A stretch of DNA of 47,235 nucleotides, from positions 1 through 47,235 of the forward strand of contig JADJTW010000034.1 in the NCBI GenBank assembly GCA_016710965.1, in the 5' to 3' direction. The notes below the pieces were generated by a model. The model saw nothing but the letters and a program-made list of their open reading frames with translations, ran no database searches and had not been told where the DNA came from. Below are positions 14,927 through 23,320 of this stretch, in pieces. This DNA is from Flavobacteriales bacterium. GTDB lineage: Bacteria; Bacteroidota; Bacteroidia; Flavobacteriales_F; PHOS-HE28. Within the stretch, counting starts at the first letter, position 1; each line of letters begins with the position of its first letter. Position numbers and translations under genes: made by a program.

Positions 14927-16097
14927 TCCGGAACTCCACGCGGCGGTTGATGGCGCGGTTGGGCTCGCCATCATTCGGCACCAGCGGTTTGCTCTCGCCA
15001 TAGCCCTTCCAGTTCAGTCGCTCTTTCTCCACGTCCTTCTTCAGGAGATAGTCCACCACGGCCTTGGCGCGCGCATCGCTCAGGCGCAGGTTGTAATCAT
15101 CGCTTCCCTGGTCGTCGGTATGGCCTTCGATCTCCACGCGCAGGTAGGGGAAGTCTGTCATGAGCGCCACCAGTTTGTCCAGTTCCTTCTCGTAGCCCGG
15201 CAGCAGATCCGCCTTGTCGAAAGCGAACTGCACGTTGTCCAATCGAACGCGCGTGCCAACGGTGGGCTCCACTTGGTGTATATCCACGGCCGTGCTGCTC
15301 ACATGGTCGGGCACCACGGGGCGGGGTGGCGGCGGAAGGCTCTCCTTCGGCTTCGGGGTGAGCGGAGTTCCGGGTGGCGCGATGCGCACATTCACGTCGT
15401 CGATGAAGTAATAGGCACCGCGTTCGCCATCGGGCTGGCGTTCGTGCGTGGTCACCTCATCGCCGTAGAAGTTGCCGATGAGCAGGAATTTCTCAGTGCC
15501 CGTGGCATCGAACACGCCGCGCACCTTGTGCCATCCGCCTTTCACCACCTTTTCCTCATTGGCATACGGTGTTATGTACAGCGGCAATCGGTCGCGCGTG
15601 GCGATGGGCAGGGATTGGAATGCCATGCCGATGTTGTTGCTGGCCTCATTGCTGCGCACCGCGCGCAGCACCCAGCACTCGGCGATGTAGCGCACACCCG
15701 CCTGCAGGGTGTCAGGCAGTTCGGCCTGCACGTATTCATGCCAGTAGCTGGGCGTGTTGCCTTTGCCGTAGATCTTGATCCCCGCCATGGCGCTGCCGCC
15801 GTGCGTGGTCTGCTTGCCGCCGCTGTGCTTCTTCGGGTGCGACCAGCACTCAGGGTCCAACGTGGTGCTGAAGTGGTCGGGCGTGGTTTGCGTCGGCGAG
15901 CTCCAGCCCGTGACCGCCGCATTGAACTTGGCGACATCGGTGGTCCAAGCGCAGTAGGTGCGTTCCACCTGCTCGAAGCCGGGGTTCATCACCAAGTTGG
16001 GCATGGTGTCGCTCGAGAGCGTCCGTTGCAGGATGTTCTGCGCGGCCAGTTGCGGGGCAAGAGCGACGAGCGCGATGGAGCAGAGCATTCGAGGCAT
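14913..16097 (-). CDS. OmpA-family outer-membrane protein with jelly-roll N-terminus
   Basis: A 394-residue protein. A signal peptide (residues 1-19) is followed, at about 30-245, by a galactose-binding-like jelly roll (MPNLVMNPGFEQVERTYCAW, then AGVRYIAECWVLRAV and GAYYFIDDVNVRIAPPG). A proline-rich linker follows (KPKESLPPPPRPVVPD), then a C-terminal OmpA domain (about 285-394) with FAFDKADLLPGYEKELDKLV, EIEGHTDDQGSDDYNLRLS and RAINRRVEFRI. The Asp and Arg that bind diaminopimelate in peptidoglycan are in place. It probably links the outer membrane to the cell wall while the jelly roll faces a glycan or protein partner. A strong -7 box (16102-16109) lies just upstream. Confidence 0.9.
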   Translation of the reverse strand: MPRMLCSIALVALAPQLAAQNILQRTLSSDTMPNLVMNPGFEQVERTYCAWTTDVAKFNAAVTGWSSPTQTTPDHFSTTLDPECWSHPKKHSGGKQTTHGGSAMAGIKIYGKGNTPSYWHEYVQAELPDTLQAGVRYIAECWVLRAVRSNEASNNIGMAFQSLPIATRDRLPLYITPYANEEKVVKGGWHKVRGVFDATGTEKFLLIGNFYGDEVTTHERQPDGERGAYYFIDDVNVRIAPPGTPLTPKPKESLPPPPRPVVPDHVSSTAVDIHQVEPTVGTRVRLDNVQFAFDKADLLPGYEKELDKLVALMTDFPYLRVEIEGHTDDQGSDDYNLRLSDARAKAVVDYLLKKDVEKERLNWKGYGESKPLVPNDGEPNRAINRRVEFRIIER

Positions 16098-16101
16098 GCA
16101 G

Positions 16102-16109
16102 CAAAACTA
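16102..16109 (-). promoter_or_regulatory. -7 promoter box of the OmpA gene
   Basis: On the minus strand this is TAGTTTTG, an exact fit to TAnnTTTG, ending four bases before the ATG at 16097. No TTTG is seen at -33. Confidence 0.55.
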
Positions 16110-16273
16110 CCCGCGTACGCTGCGGACCCTGGCCGATGGAGGTGCCTCGCTATGAACGGCGCAATGTGAAGTGCCTCTGGTGCGGGGAGCGCTCGTTCAA
16201 TGGCCGCTGCACATCTTGCGCGCCGGGCAACGTCGGTTTTTCCGTCGGCGTCTTCCGCCTCCGCTCCACCGCC

Positions 16274-17665
16274 ATGTTCATCCGCCGCCTGTGCGACGTC
16301 TTCATCGAGAGCCTCTCCGGCGAGGAGCGCGATTACACGTCCATGGGCATGCGCCGGGCGATCGTGCTGCTGAGCATTCCCATGATCATGGAGATGGGCA
16401 TGGAGGCGCTCTTCGCGTTGGTTGATACCTTCTTCGTGAGCAAGCTGGGCGTGGTGGCAACGGCTACCGTTGGCCTTACCGAGACATTGATGGTACCGGT
16501 CTACTCCATTGCATGGGGCCTGGGCATGGGCATCACCGCGGTGGTGGCGCGTCGCACCGGAGAGAAGAACAAGGATGGAGCGCGCATCGCGGCTGGCCAG
16601 AGCTTCCTGATAGCCCTGGTGTGCGGGCTGTTGCTCGCGCTGCCAGCGGTATTCGCAGCGCCGCAATTGCTGCATCTGATGGGTGCCGAGCCCGAAGTGA
16701 TGGCGGTGGCATTGCCGTACACCCGTTTGATGCTGGCCAGCAACCTTATTGTCACATTGCTCTTCGCCGTGAACGCCGTCTTCCGCGGCGCAGGCAGCGC
16801 GGGCATGGCGTTGCGCACACTGGCGCTCGCCAATGGCATCAACATCGTGCTCGACCCCTTGCTGATCTTCGGCGTCGGGCCATTCCCAGAACTGGGCGTG
16901 CAGGGTGCTGCGGTGGCCACGGTCATCGGTCGTGGCATCGGGGTGTGCTACCTGCTGTTCAACCTCTTCCGCAAGGGTGGGATCTTCGCCGTGGGCATGC
17001 CCGACCTGCGCCCGGCGTGGGACATCATTGGTGGCATCGTCAAGGTCTCCATGGGCGGCATCGGTCAGTTCCTGATCGCCAGCCTCAGCTGGGTCTTCCT
17101 CGTCCGCATCGTGGCCTCCTTCGGAACGGTGGCGGTGGGTGGGTACATGGTGGCGGTGCGCATCATCATCGTTGCCTTGCTGCCGGCTTGGGGCATGGCC
17201 AATGCGGCAGCGACCCTTGTTGGCCAGAACCTCGGCGCGCAACAGCCCGATCGCGCGCAACGCAGTGCCTGGTGGTGCGGCCACTACAACATGGTCTTCA
17301 TGGTGGTGGTCACCATCTTCTTCTGGCTGGCATCACCGTGGATCGTCTCGTTCTTCCAACAAGGGCCGGAAGCGGATGCTTTCGCAGTGATGGCCTTGCG
17401 TGTGATCAGCCTGGGCTACATCTTCTATGGCTACGGCATGGTGCTGGCCCAAGCGCTGAACGGTGCTGGCGATAGCCTGACGCCCACCTGGTTGAACGTC
17501 ATCTGCTTCTGGTTGATCGAGATTCCGCTGGCCTACGTGCTCGCGTTGCCCCTGGGCATGGGTCCGGTGGGCGTGTTCGCTTCAGTGGCCATCAGCGAGA
17601 GCATCCTGGCCGTGCTTTGTGGCATCATCTTCCAGCGCGGCAAATGGAAGACGGTGAAGGTGTAA
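16274..17665 (+). CDS. MATE-family multidrug efflux transporter
   Basis: A 463-residue inner-membrane antiporter of the multidrug and toxic compound extrusion (MATE) family, which exports cationic drugs in exchange for sodium or protons. Twelve hydrophobic helices are visible in two homologous halves. The first begins RRAIVLLSIPMIMEMGMEAL followed by FALVDTFFVSKLG, with TVGLTETLMVPVYSIAWG next. The second half begins IIGGIVKVSMGGIGQFLIAS. Length is normal for the family. ATG 16274 (MFIRRLCDVF) is chosen; an upstream ATG at 16136 would add 46 residues with four cysteines and no counterpart in MATE proteins. Its stop is 4 bp from that of the convergent deiodinase-like gene. The substrate is unknown. 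Confidence 0.9.
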   Translation: MFIRRLCDVFIESLSGEERDYTSMGMRRAIVLLSIPMIMEMGMEALFALVDTFFVSKLGVVATATVGLTETLMVPVYSIAWGLGMGITAVVARRTGEKNKDGARIAAGQSFLIALVCGLLLALPAVFAAPQLLHLMGAEPEVMAVALPYTRLMLASNLIVTLLFAVNAVFRGAGSAGMALRTLALANGINIVLDPLLIFGVGPFPELGVQGAAVATVIGRGIGVCYLLFNLFRKGGIFAVGMPDLRPAWDIIGGIVKVSMGGIGQFLIASLSWVFLVRIVASFGTVAVGGYMVAVRIIIVALLPAWGMANAAATLVGQNLGAQQPDRAQRSAWWCGHYNMVFMVVVTIFFWLASPWIVSFFQQGPEADAFAVMALRVISLGYIFYGYGMVLAQALNGAGDSLTPTWLNVICFWLIEIPLAYVLALPLGMGPVGVFASVAISESILAVLCGIIFQRGKWKTVKV

Positions 17666-17669
17666 CGGT

Positions 17670-18431
17670 CTACTTCGCCTCGAACACCTTCGGCTTTCCT
17701 GCCTTGTACCATTTGAGGAGCGTGTCGATCATGTGCTCCATCTTCCGGTCATCGGCCCATGTGCTGCGGAACACCAGATTGCCATCCTTATCGATGAGAT
17801 AGGCGCCGTTGGGCGCCTTGCCATAGGCGGTGAAGGCGGCATCATCCAATCCATCGATGAGCACGGGGATGCTTCCCAGCTGGGCGAACTCCTTCGCGTA
17901 CGCGGCCTTTTCGTACTCGCTCTTGGGTTGCGGGTACAGTTTGAAGGCCTTATGGTCGCCGGGATGCAGCTCGCGGCCGTAGATCACGAAGAGCTGCACG
18001 TCTTCGGCGGCGTACTTCTTGGCCAGGCGGCTCCATCGCTCGATCTGCACGCGCGCGGGCGGATTGCTGATGCTCCCGAACATGAAGGCGCGGATCTTCC
18101 CTTCGTTGGCGCGCAGCGAATAGGAACCCGCCTCCTTCGCTGTGGGCAGCGTGAAGTCGTGCGTGCGCGGCACCATGCCGTGCCCTTCGCTATATGCGCG
18201 GATGTCGCGGATGGTCTGGAGCATCAGCTTGTCGAAATTCATGCGCCAGATGTTCACCTGCCTGCGCATGGCCTTGATCTCCGTCTGGCTGTATGCGTTC
18301 AGGTAGTAGTCGAGATCATCGTGGAAGATGAGCGCCGAGTCGGTCGTGTACCATGAGGGGTCCCAATTGTTCAGTTGGGCGCGGCCGATGGAACAAAGGG
18401 GCAGCAGGAAAGCGAGGATCAGGGCGCGCAT
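17670..18431 (-). CDS. iodothyronine-deiodinase-like thioredoxin-fold protein, redox residue missing
   Basis: A 253-residue exported protein (signal MRALILAFLLPLCSIGRAQ). Residues about 110-245 match the deiodinase branch of the thioredoxin fold: MFGSISNPPARVQIERWSRL corresponds to the enzyme's FGSC-T-U-PPF site, FVIYGRELHPGDHK to the VYIEEAHPSDGW stretch, and PVLIDGLDDAAFTAYGKAPN to the later strand. At the selenocysteine/cysteine position this protein has Asn, and the preceding Cys is Ile, so reductive chemistry is not expected. The N-terminal 100 residues are helical and specific to bacterial relatives. TACATTTA, a -7-like box, lies ten bases before the ATG. It may be a binding or structural protein in the envelope. 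Confidence 0.75.
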   Translation of the reverse strand: MRALILAFLLPLCSIGRAQLNNWDPSWYTTDSALIFHDDLDYYLNAYSQTEIKAMRRQVNIWRMNFDKLMLQTIRDIRAYSEGHGMVPRTHDFTLPTAKEAGSYSLRANEGKIRAFMFGSISNPPARVQIERWSRLAKKYAAEDVQLFVIYGRELHPGDHKAFKLYPQPKSEYEKAAYAKEFAQLGSIPVLIDGLDDAAFTAYGKAPNGAYLIDKDGNLVFRSTWADDRKMEHMIDTLLKWYKAGKPKVFEAK

Positions 18432-18636
18432 GAGAGGACGGTAAATGTAGGTGCGGCTGAGGCGGATGACAGGGACACTGCCCCGACCCGGTCGAACAAT
18501 TGCTGGACCTGCACGTTTCCTTCCGCAGCGGCCAATGCCGCGCTTGAATTGGAACCCGGGGCCGACAGGCCCATGGTTTGGTGGAGGGCCGTCTCCGAAT
18601 CCCGTTCTTGGCGGGAGGAGGGGGCGGCCCTGGGTC

Positions 18637-19026
18637 TTACCCCAGGAAGATCAGTTCCACCCATTCCTCGGGGCCGAGCCGCAATTCGCGCAATCGCAAT
18701 TCAACGCTCCAATGCGTAACGGGCGCGTTCTCGCGCAGTTCCACCGGCTTGTACGGCCATCGGTTGATCTCGCGGAAGACGGGCTCAGGCCAGGTGTTGT
18801 TATAGAGGAGGGAGAAACGCAGGGGTTGGTGATCGACCACCAAATGGCGACCGTCAAGCCCGTGAGCGATCGTCGTTACGACCAGCGCGGCGCGGTACAA
18901 ACGCTGCTGCCAGTCGGTGCGCGGGGTGCGGAAGAGCGCCTGCCTGAACTCGAGCCGCGGCATGCTGTTCCCCGCGAAGCGTGCCTCCGGCTGGCGATGG
19001 TCAAGGCGGATGTGCTGGAGGGCCAT
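18637..19026 (-). CDS. conserved-looking hypothetical protein
   Basis: A 129-residue cytoplasmic protein of unknown family, with a reading frame that is clean and well composed: FRQALFRTPRTDWQQRLYRA, VVDHQPLRFSLLYNNTWPEP, FREINRWPYKPVELRE and the end ELRLGPEEWVELIFLG. It is tryptophan-rich with mixed alpha/beta pattern. ATG 19026 is chosen; a period-7 palindrome (19041-19105) fills its upstream gap, and a CCTGGG/CCCAGG hairpin overlaps its stop codon and may terminate it. No homologue is recognised, so a shadow ORF is still possible. The 205 bp to the next gene hold nothing recognised. Confidence 0.5.
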   Translation of the reverse strand: MALQHIRLDHRQPEARFAGNSMPRLEFRQALFRTPRTDWQQRLYRAALVVTTIAHGLDGRHLVVDHQPLRFSLLYNNTWPEPVFREINRWPYKPVELRENAPVTHWSVELRLRELRLGPEEWVELIFLG

Positions 19027-19040
19027 TGCGGAAGAAGGCA

Positions 19041-19105
19041 AAGCTGAAAAGCGAAAGTTGAGAATGGAAAGTCTCCAGCTTTCAGCTTTCTCTTTTCAAC
19101 CTTCA
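19041..19105. repeat. period-7 inverted repeat
   Basis: The left half reads as heptamers AAGCTGA, AAAGCGA, AAGTTGA, GAATGGA. The right half, read in complement, is TGAAGGT, TGAAAAG, AGAAAGC, TGAAAGC. Thus both arms have a seven-base period and pair with each other (AAAGCTGAAA at the left, TTTCAGCTTT at the right). It has the same architecture, with different heptamers, as 23321-23411. Confidence 0.55.
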
Positions 19106-19110
19106 CATTT

Positions 19111-21285
19111 CTAGAACTGCCACCTCAACTGGAGCTTCACATCGCTGCGCACGTTGCCCGGGACTTCCTGCAGGCCGCTGCTGATCACCGTTTGACCGCG
19201 ATAGATCCATGCGCCGTAGCGCAGCCACACATCCACACGGCGCAGCGGCGTGATGCGCGCCATGCCATACCAACGCACGCCACGGCCGTAGTACGCCGGT
19301 ATGCTGAACACGCCGATGAGGTCGTTCTCGTAGGCGTACACGCGCGCATCATAGCTGCCGCTCTCGAATAGCGCGAAGCGGGCAGTGAGCTCGACCGGGC
19401 TCTTCATGGGCCGGTGAACGACGTCCTGGTACAGCAGGAAGCCATGTTGCAGCGCCGCGCTGCCGCGCTGGTAGTCCACCGTCTCCACGCGCGTGCGAAG
19501 GCTCACGCTGTTGCTCACCTTGGCGCTCACGTTCACCCGGTAGTTCGTCTGCTCGGCGCGCACCAAGGGATCGATGCCGGCCACATCCACCGATGTGTTC
19601 TTCGCCTTGTCCTGGTGGCGCGCGCGCAAATAGATCTCCACCTTCTTGCTCGGGCGCCAGTTCACTTGCGCCAGCCAATCGAAGCCTGATGAGGGCGCGT
19701 CCGTGAGATAGCGCAACCACGGGAAGCGGAACTGGTCCACGTAAGCGTTCATCTGCCATTTGCGGTCCGGGCGGATCTCGATGCCCGTGAAGAAGCCGCG
19801 TTCGTTCCACGGATTGGTGCCTTCGGCGAAGGCCACGCTGTACAAGCCATGATAGTCGCGCCCATAGTCGCGATAGAGCATGCTCATGCTCACGCGTTTG
19901 TCCAGGGCAACGAGCAGTCCGGCGTTCATGGCTGTGCCGCCGTTGGCGCTCAAGGCCGCTTCGCCGAACCAGGTGAGGTTGCGGTACATCAGGTTCCAGT
20001 CGACACCGGCGGTGGTGTTCTCGCTCCCTTGGAAGTCGAATTGGTTGTACGTCTGCGGATTGCGCATCAAAGTGGCGTCGTATTGCACATGCGCTGCCGT
20101 GGCTCCCATGCTGAAGGTGCGCGCCACATAGCGCATATGCCCGCCCATGATCTGCTCGCCGATGGAGCCCTTCTTCCTCAGCTCGTTGGTGGTGCGGTGG
20201 AAGCCATCCTCCTGGAAACTGCTGAAGACGATGTCCTCGATGTTCGTGCCCAAGGTGTCGGTGCCCGAACCGATGGAAGTGATGTTGCCATCGATCTTCT
20301 TGTTGGAATAGAAGCCCGTCAGCTCCCAGTGCTTCGCGATGGCGAACGAGGCCGCAGCACCGCGCATGTAAAGGTTCTCGTTCACGCTGGTGTAGGGTGC
20401 GAGCCCGCCGCCATTGCGCTTGACGTTCAGCGTTAGACTGCTCTTGCTGGAGAAGGCCAGACCGTTCCAGAAGGTGAGGCCCTGCCCGAACTGCGCGCTA
20501 AAATCACCGAGGGCCACGGCCTTCAAGCGGCCCACGTTGCGCAGGAAGAGGTGCGCGCTATAGAAATCGTATCCGTTCGCTTGCGAGCCTTTGAAGAATT
20601 CCTCGCCTTCGTCCTTCTCGGCCGTGAATCCAAAGCTCACGTTCTGCCGGTAGCGGAACCGGTAGCGCGTGTAAATGCGATAAGGACTTCCCAGGTAGAC
20701 TTTGCTGTTGGCGCGAAGCGAATCGCGGACGGCTCCATTCGCGAAGTCGGGCAGTGGTTCTCCATCGGGGTCGTAGTAGTCCAGGCCGAACGGGTTCTTC
20801 CGGTCCATGAAGCCTTTGCGCTCTTCCACGTTCATGGTGCTGCGCAGGGTCAGTTCATGCCCTCCCTGCTTCAGGATCTCCTTCAAGGAAGCGCGCGTGC
20901 CCAAGGGGTTCTCGCGCACGGTCACGAAGGGCCGCACCAGGTTGATGGTGTTCGCGTCCCATCCGTTGATCGCTTGCAGCTCGTAGGTGCTCAAAAGTTT
21001 GCCGTTGCGCCGGAGATGCGAGAGGAGGCTGCTGATCTGCACATCGTTCAGCAGCATCAATGATCCCAAGTCCTGCGCCGTGGCGTTGTTAAGGTCGATG
21101 GGGTCATTGTAATGGTCCGTGAGCACTTGGAACAAGCTGGTGAGGTCCACGTCCGCATCGCCGCCCAACTGTTCGGCCGCTGCTTCGATGCGTTGCTCGA
21201 TCAGGTCGCGCGAAACGTTGTCCACCTGCGCTTGAGCGCATGCCGCCAGGGCGATCACGCCTATCGATGCGAGCGAACGCTTCAC
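19111..21285 (-). CDS. helix-hairpin-helix outer-membrane barrel protein
   Basis: A 724-residue exported protein (signal MKRSLASIGVIALAACAQAQ). Residues about 58-125 carry two ComEA-type helix-hairpin-helix units: PIDLNNATAQDLGSLMLLND and LLSTYELQAINGWDANTINL. From residue 140 to the end the sequence alternates as a long beta-barrel (YRIYTRYRFRYRQNVSFGFT, KAVALGDFSAQFGQGLTFWN, and the end VKLQLRWQF with the C-terminal Phe typical of outer-membrane barrels). This combination is a known but unexplained Bacteroidota family; the HHH units are unlikely to bind DNA in the periplasm. It overlaps the upstream PorV-like gene by 4 bp (ATGA), so the two are translationally coupled and probably form one complex. 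Confidence 0.8.
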   Translation of the reverse strand: MKRSLASIGVIALAACAQAQVDNVSRDLIEQRIEAAAEQLGGDADVDLTSLFQVLTDHYNDPIDLNNATAQDLGSLMLLNDVQISSLLSHLRRNGKLLSTYELQAINGWDANTINLVRPFVTVRENPLGTRASLKEILKQGGHELTLRSTMNVEERKGFMDRKNPFGLDYYDPDGEPLPDFANGAVRDSLRANSKVYLGSPYRIYTRYRFRYRQNVSFGFTAEKDEGEEFFKGSQANGYDFYSAHLFLRNVGRLKAVALGDFSAQFGQGLTFWNGLAFSSKSSLTLNVKRNGGGLAPYTSVNENLYMRGAAASFAIAKHWELTGFYSNKKIDGNITSIGSGTDTLGTNIEDIVFSSFQEDGFHRTTNELRKKGSIGEQIMGGHMRYVARTFSMGATAAHVQYDATLMRNPQTYNQFDFQGSENTTAGVDWNLMYRNLTWFGEAALSANGGTAMNAGLLVALDKRVSMSMLYRDYGRDYHGLYSVAFAEGTNPWNERGFFTGIEIRPDRKWQMNAYVDQFRFPWLRYLTDAPSSGFDWLAQVNWRPSKKVEIYLRARHQDKAKNTSVDVAGIDPLVRAEQTNYRVNVSAKVSNSVSLRTRVETVDYQRGSAALQHGFLLYQDVVHRPMKSPVELTARFALFESGSYDARVYAYENDLIGVFSIPAYYGRGVRWYGMARITPLRRVDVWLRYGAWIYRGQTVISSGLQEVPGNVRSDVKLQLRWQF

Positions 21286-22112
21286 TTGAACCGATAGTTC
21301 AGGTTGAGCATGGGGGTGGCGCCCAACTGCGAGCGCAGCGCCACGGCCAGGTCGATATCGAGGTGCTTCACGCGGAAGCCGACGCCGAAGTGGCCTTGCA
21401 TGGAGCCCGTGCTGATGCCGGTGCGGAGAAAGAGGACCTTGTTCGGGTTGTACTCCAGCCCGAAACGGAACCGCTCGTCGCGGTCGATGTCCTTCTCCAC
21501 TTCACCCGTGAGCGTGAGCTTGCTGCTCGCGATCCAGCCAAGTCCTGCGCGCAGGAGCGTGGGTACGCGCTCATCCAGTGTGATGCTGCTTTCGGTGGTC
21601 GCCTCCAGCTTCGCACGGTTCGGGTTGAAGACATGCGCGCCCAGCCACAGTTCGTCGGTGAGCTTCGCCTGCACGCCCAGCTCAGCGGTGAAGGCGCTGG
21701 TGCTTCCGTAGTTGCCGCCGAGCTGCACACCGAGGTAGTCCATTTGCACAGCAGCGCGCAAACCCTCTCCGAAGCGCATGGCATACGCAAGGCTGCCGCG
21801 CGTTTCGTTGTACAGATCGTAGCCGTAGCGATCGCCCGCGATCCCGAAACAGCCCTTGCCCACGGGCAATGCCACGGCAAGGCCTTGATGTGCCAGGTCT
21901 TCACTGAGGAAATGCCGCTGGTAGAAGACGCCCGCAATCGCTTTGTCCAAGCCCGCGAGGCCCGCAGGGTTCAGGCGCACGCTCCACAGATCGGCGAGCG
22001 CAAGGCCGCTGCCGCCCATGCCCGCGAAACGCGCACCAACGGGGAGGGGATCGCCGCCGGCGAAGGCAAGGAGCGAGAGCAGAAGGGACGGAACGAGCAA
22101 TGGTAGGCGCAT
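21282..22112 (-). CDS. PorV/PorQ-like outer-membrane beta-barrel protein
   Basis: A 276-residue barrel with a signal peptide (LLVPSLLLSLLAFAGG). The N-terminal signature GARFAGMGGSGLALADLWSV followed by RLNPAGLAG is that of the PorV/PorQ/FadL-related barrels. The remainder is alternating strands ending MLNLNYRF. PorV itself is part of the type IX secretion attachment complex; this shorter relative lacks features that would make it PorV proper. It is first in a two-gene operon, with its stop overlapping the start of the HHH barrel gene. TACATTCG (22119-22126) lies six bases before the ATG. It diverges from hpt. Confidence 0.75.
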   Translation of the reverse strand: MRLPLLVPSLLLSLLAFAGGDPLPVGARFAGMGGSGLALADLWSVRLNPAGLAGLDKAIAGVFYQRHFLSEDLAHQGLAVALPVGKGCFGIAGDRYGYDLYNETRGSLAYAMRFGEGLRAAVQMDYLGVQLGGNYGSTSAFTAELGVQAKLTDELWLGAHVFNPNRAKLEATTESSITLDERVPTLLRAGLGWIASSKLTLTGEVEKDIDRDERFRFGLEYNPNKVLFLRTGISTGSMQGHFGVGFRVKHLDIDLAVALRSQLGATPMLNLNYRFK

Positions 22113-22118
22113 AGCGTC

Positions 22119-22191
22119 CGAATGTAGTGGATGCGTGTGTTGTGTGAATGAGGACGTGTCCGGGGCTCCCCGGCACCGATCTCTACCTTCG
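22119..22191. promoter_or_regulatory. divergent promoter region: PorV-like gene and hpt
   Basis: The minus-strand box TACATTCG (22119-22126) is six bases before the ATG at 22112. The plus-strand box TACCTTCG (22184-22191) is eight bases before hpt at 22200. Both fit TAnnTT[T/C]G, so the whole 87-bp gap serves two promoters. Confidence 0.5.
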
Positions 22192-22199
22192 CCCGCCCC

Positions 22200-22745
22200 A
22201 TGCCACGCGTTCGCCTGCACGACAAGGAGTTCGAGCTCTACATCCCCGAGAGCGAGGTGAATGCGGCCGTCGATCGCCTGGCGGGCGAGCTGCGGGTGAA
22301 ATACGACGGCAAACGGCCGCTCTTCATCGGGGTGCTCAACGGGGCCTTCTTCTTCGCTGCGGAGCTCGTGAAGCGCCTCGATATCGAATGCGAGATCACC
22401 TTCGTGAAGGTGGCCAGCTACCACGGCACGCGCAGCACGGGCAAGGTCACCGAGCTCATCGGCCTGAACGAGCGCATCGAAGGCAGGCATGTCGTCATCC
22501 TCGAGGACATCGTGGATACGGGCAACACCATCCGGCACATCGTCGATGCCCTCAAGGAGCACCATCCGGCAAGCGTGAGCATCGCCGCGCTGCTCTTCAA
22601 GCCCGACGCCTACACGCAGGACATCCCCATCGAGCATGTGGCGGTGCGCATCCCGAATGCGTTCGTCGTGGGTAGCGGATTGGACCATGACGGGCTCGGG
22701 CGTAACCTGCCGGGCATCTACCAGATCATCAAGAACGGAACATGA
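22200..22745 (+). CDS. hpt: hypoxanthine phosphoribosyltransferase
   Basis: A 181-residue cytoplasmic enzyme of purine salvage, converting hypoxanthine (and usually guanine) plus PRPP to IMP/GMP. The PRPP-binding loop is at residues 97-112 (HVVILEDIVDTGNTIRH), with acidic pair E102-D103. The base-recognition lysine is in LFKPDAY, and the C-terminal SGLDHDGLGRNLPGIY follows the family pattern. The flexible-loop segment ASYHGTRSTGKV at about 72-83 is also present. It is first in a plus-strand operon with adk, which it overlaps by 4 bp; the order hpt-adk-obgE is widespread in Bacteroidota. Confidence 0.95.
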   Translation: MPRVRLHDKEFELYIPESEVNAAVDRLAGELRVKYDGKRPLFIGVLNGAFFFAAELVKRLDIECEITFVKVASYHGTRSTGKVTELIGLNERIEGRHVVILEDIVDTGNTIRHIVDALKEHHPASVSIAALLFKPDAYTQDIPIEHVAVRIPNAFVVGSGLDHDGLGRNLPGIYQIIKNGT

Positions 22746-23314
22746 GCAAACTGAACATCGTCCTTTTCGGCCCTCCGGGGGCCGGCAAAGGAACCCAGAG
22801 CGAATTCCTGATCAAGCATTACAAGCTGGTGCATTTGAGCACCGGCGACCTGCTGCGTGCCGAGATCAAGGCCGAGAGCGAACTGGGCTTGCAGGCCAAG
22901 GACCTCATGGACCGTGGCGAGCTGGTGGCTGATGCCATTGTCATCGGCATGATACGCAACAAGATGGAGGCGCACCTGGATGCGAAGGGCTTCATCTTCG
23001 ATGGTTTTCCGCGCACGCGGGCCCAGGCAGAAGCCCTCGATGCCATGCTGGAGGTGAAGGAGGAGCCGATCACCGCCATGCTCGCCCTGGAGGTGCCTGA
23101 GGCCGAGCTGGTGAAGCGATTGCTCGATCGTGGCGCCACAAGCGGCCGCACCGATGACAAGGACGAGGCCGTTATTCAGAACCGCATCCGCGAGTACATG
23201 GAGAAGACCGCACCGCTCAAGGAATACTACTCGGCACAGGGCAAATACAAGGCGATCGATGGGGTGGGAAGCATCGAGGATATCACCCAGCGATTAATGA
23301 AAGCCCTCGGGTAA
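22742..23314 (+). CDS. adk: adenylate kinase
   Basis: A 190-residue essential enzyme that interconverts AMP + ATP and 2 ADP. The P-loop is GPPGAGKGTQ (residues 10-19), the AMP-binding segment STGDLLR follows at about 38, and GFIFDGFPRTRAQ is at about 81-93. LID-region arginines lie in LLDRGATSGRTDDKDE with NRIREYMEKTAPLKEYY. The short LID without zinc-binding cysteines is the usual form in this phylum. It starts inside the hpt stop (ATGA), indicating coupled translation. A 104-bp gap with a period-7 palindrome separates it from obgE. Confidence 0.96.
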   Translation: MSKLNIVLFGPPGAGKGTQSEFLIKHYKLVHLSTGDLLRAEIKAESELGLQAKDLMDRGELVADAIVIGMIRNKMEAHLDAKGFIFDGFPRTRAQAEALDAMLEVKEEPITAMLALEVPEAELVKRLLDRGATSGRTDDKDEAVIQNRIREYMEKTAPLKEYYSAQGKYKAIDGVGSIEDITQRLMKALG

Positions 23315-23320
23315 GTTGAA

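Noticed and set aside
16136..16273. Upstream extension of the MATE gene with a CxxC-x8-CxxC zinc-ribbon-like stretch
   Set aside because: MATE proteins start near the first helix; the added residues are otherwise Arg- and Phe-rich without a counterpart, and no -7 box precedes ATG 16136.
18419..18664. Possible small gene in the gap before the deiodinase-like gene
   Set aside because: It overlaps the 3' end of the gene at 18637 and lacks any motif, signal or promoter-like box.
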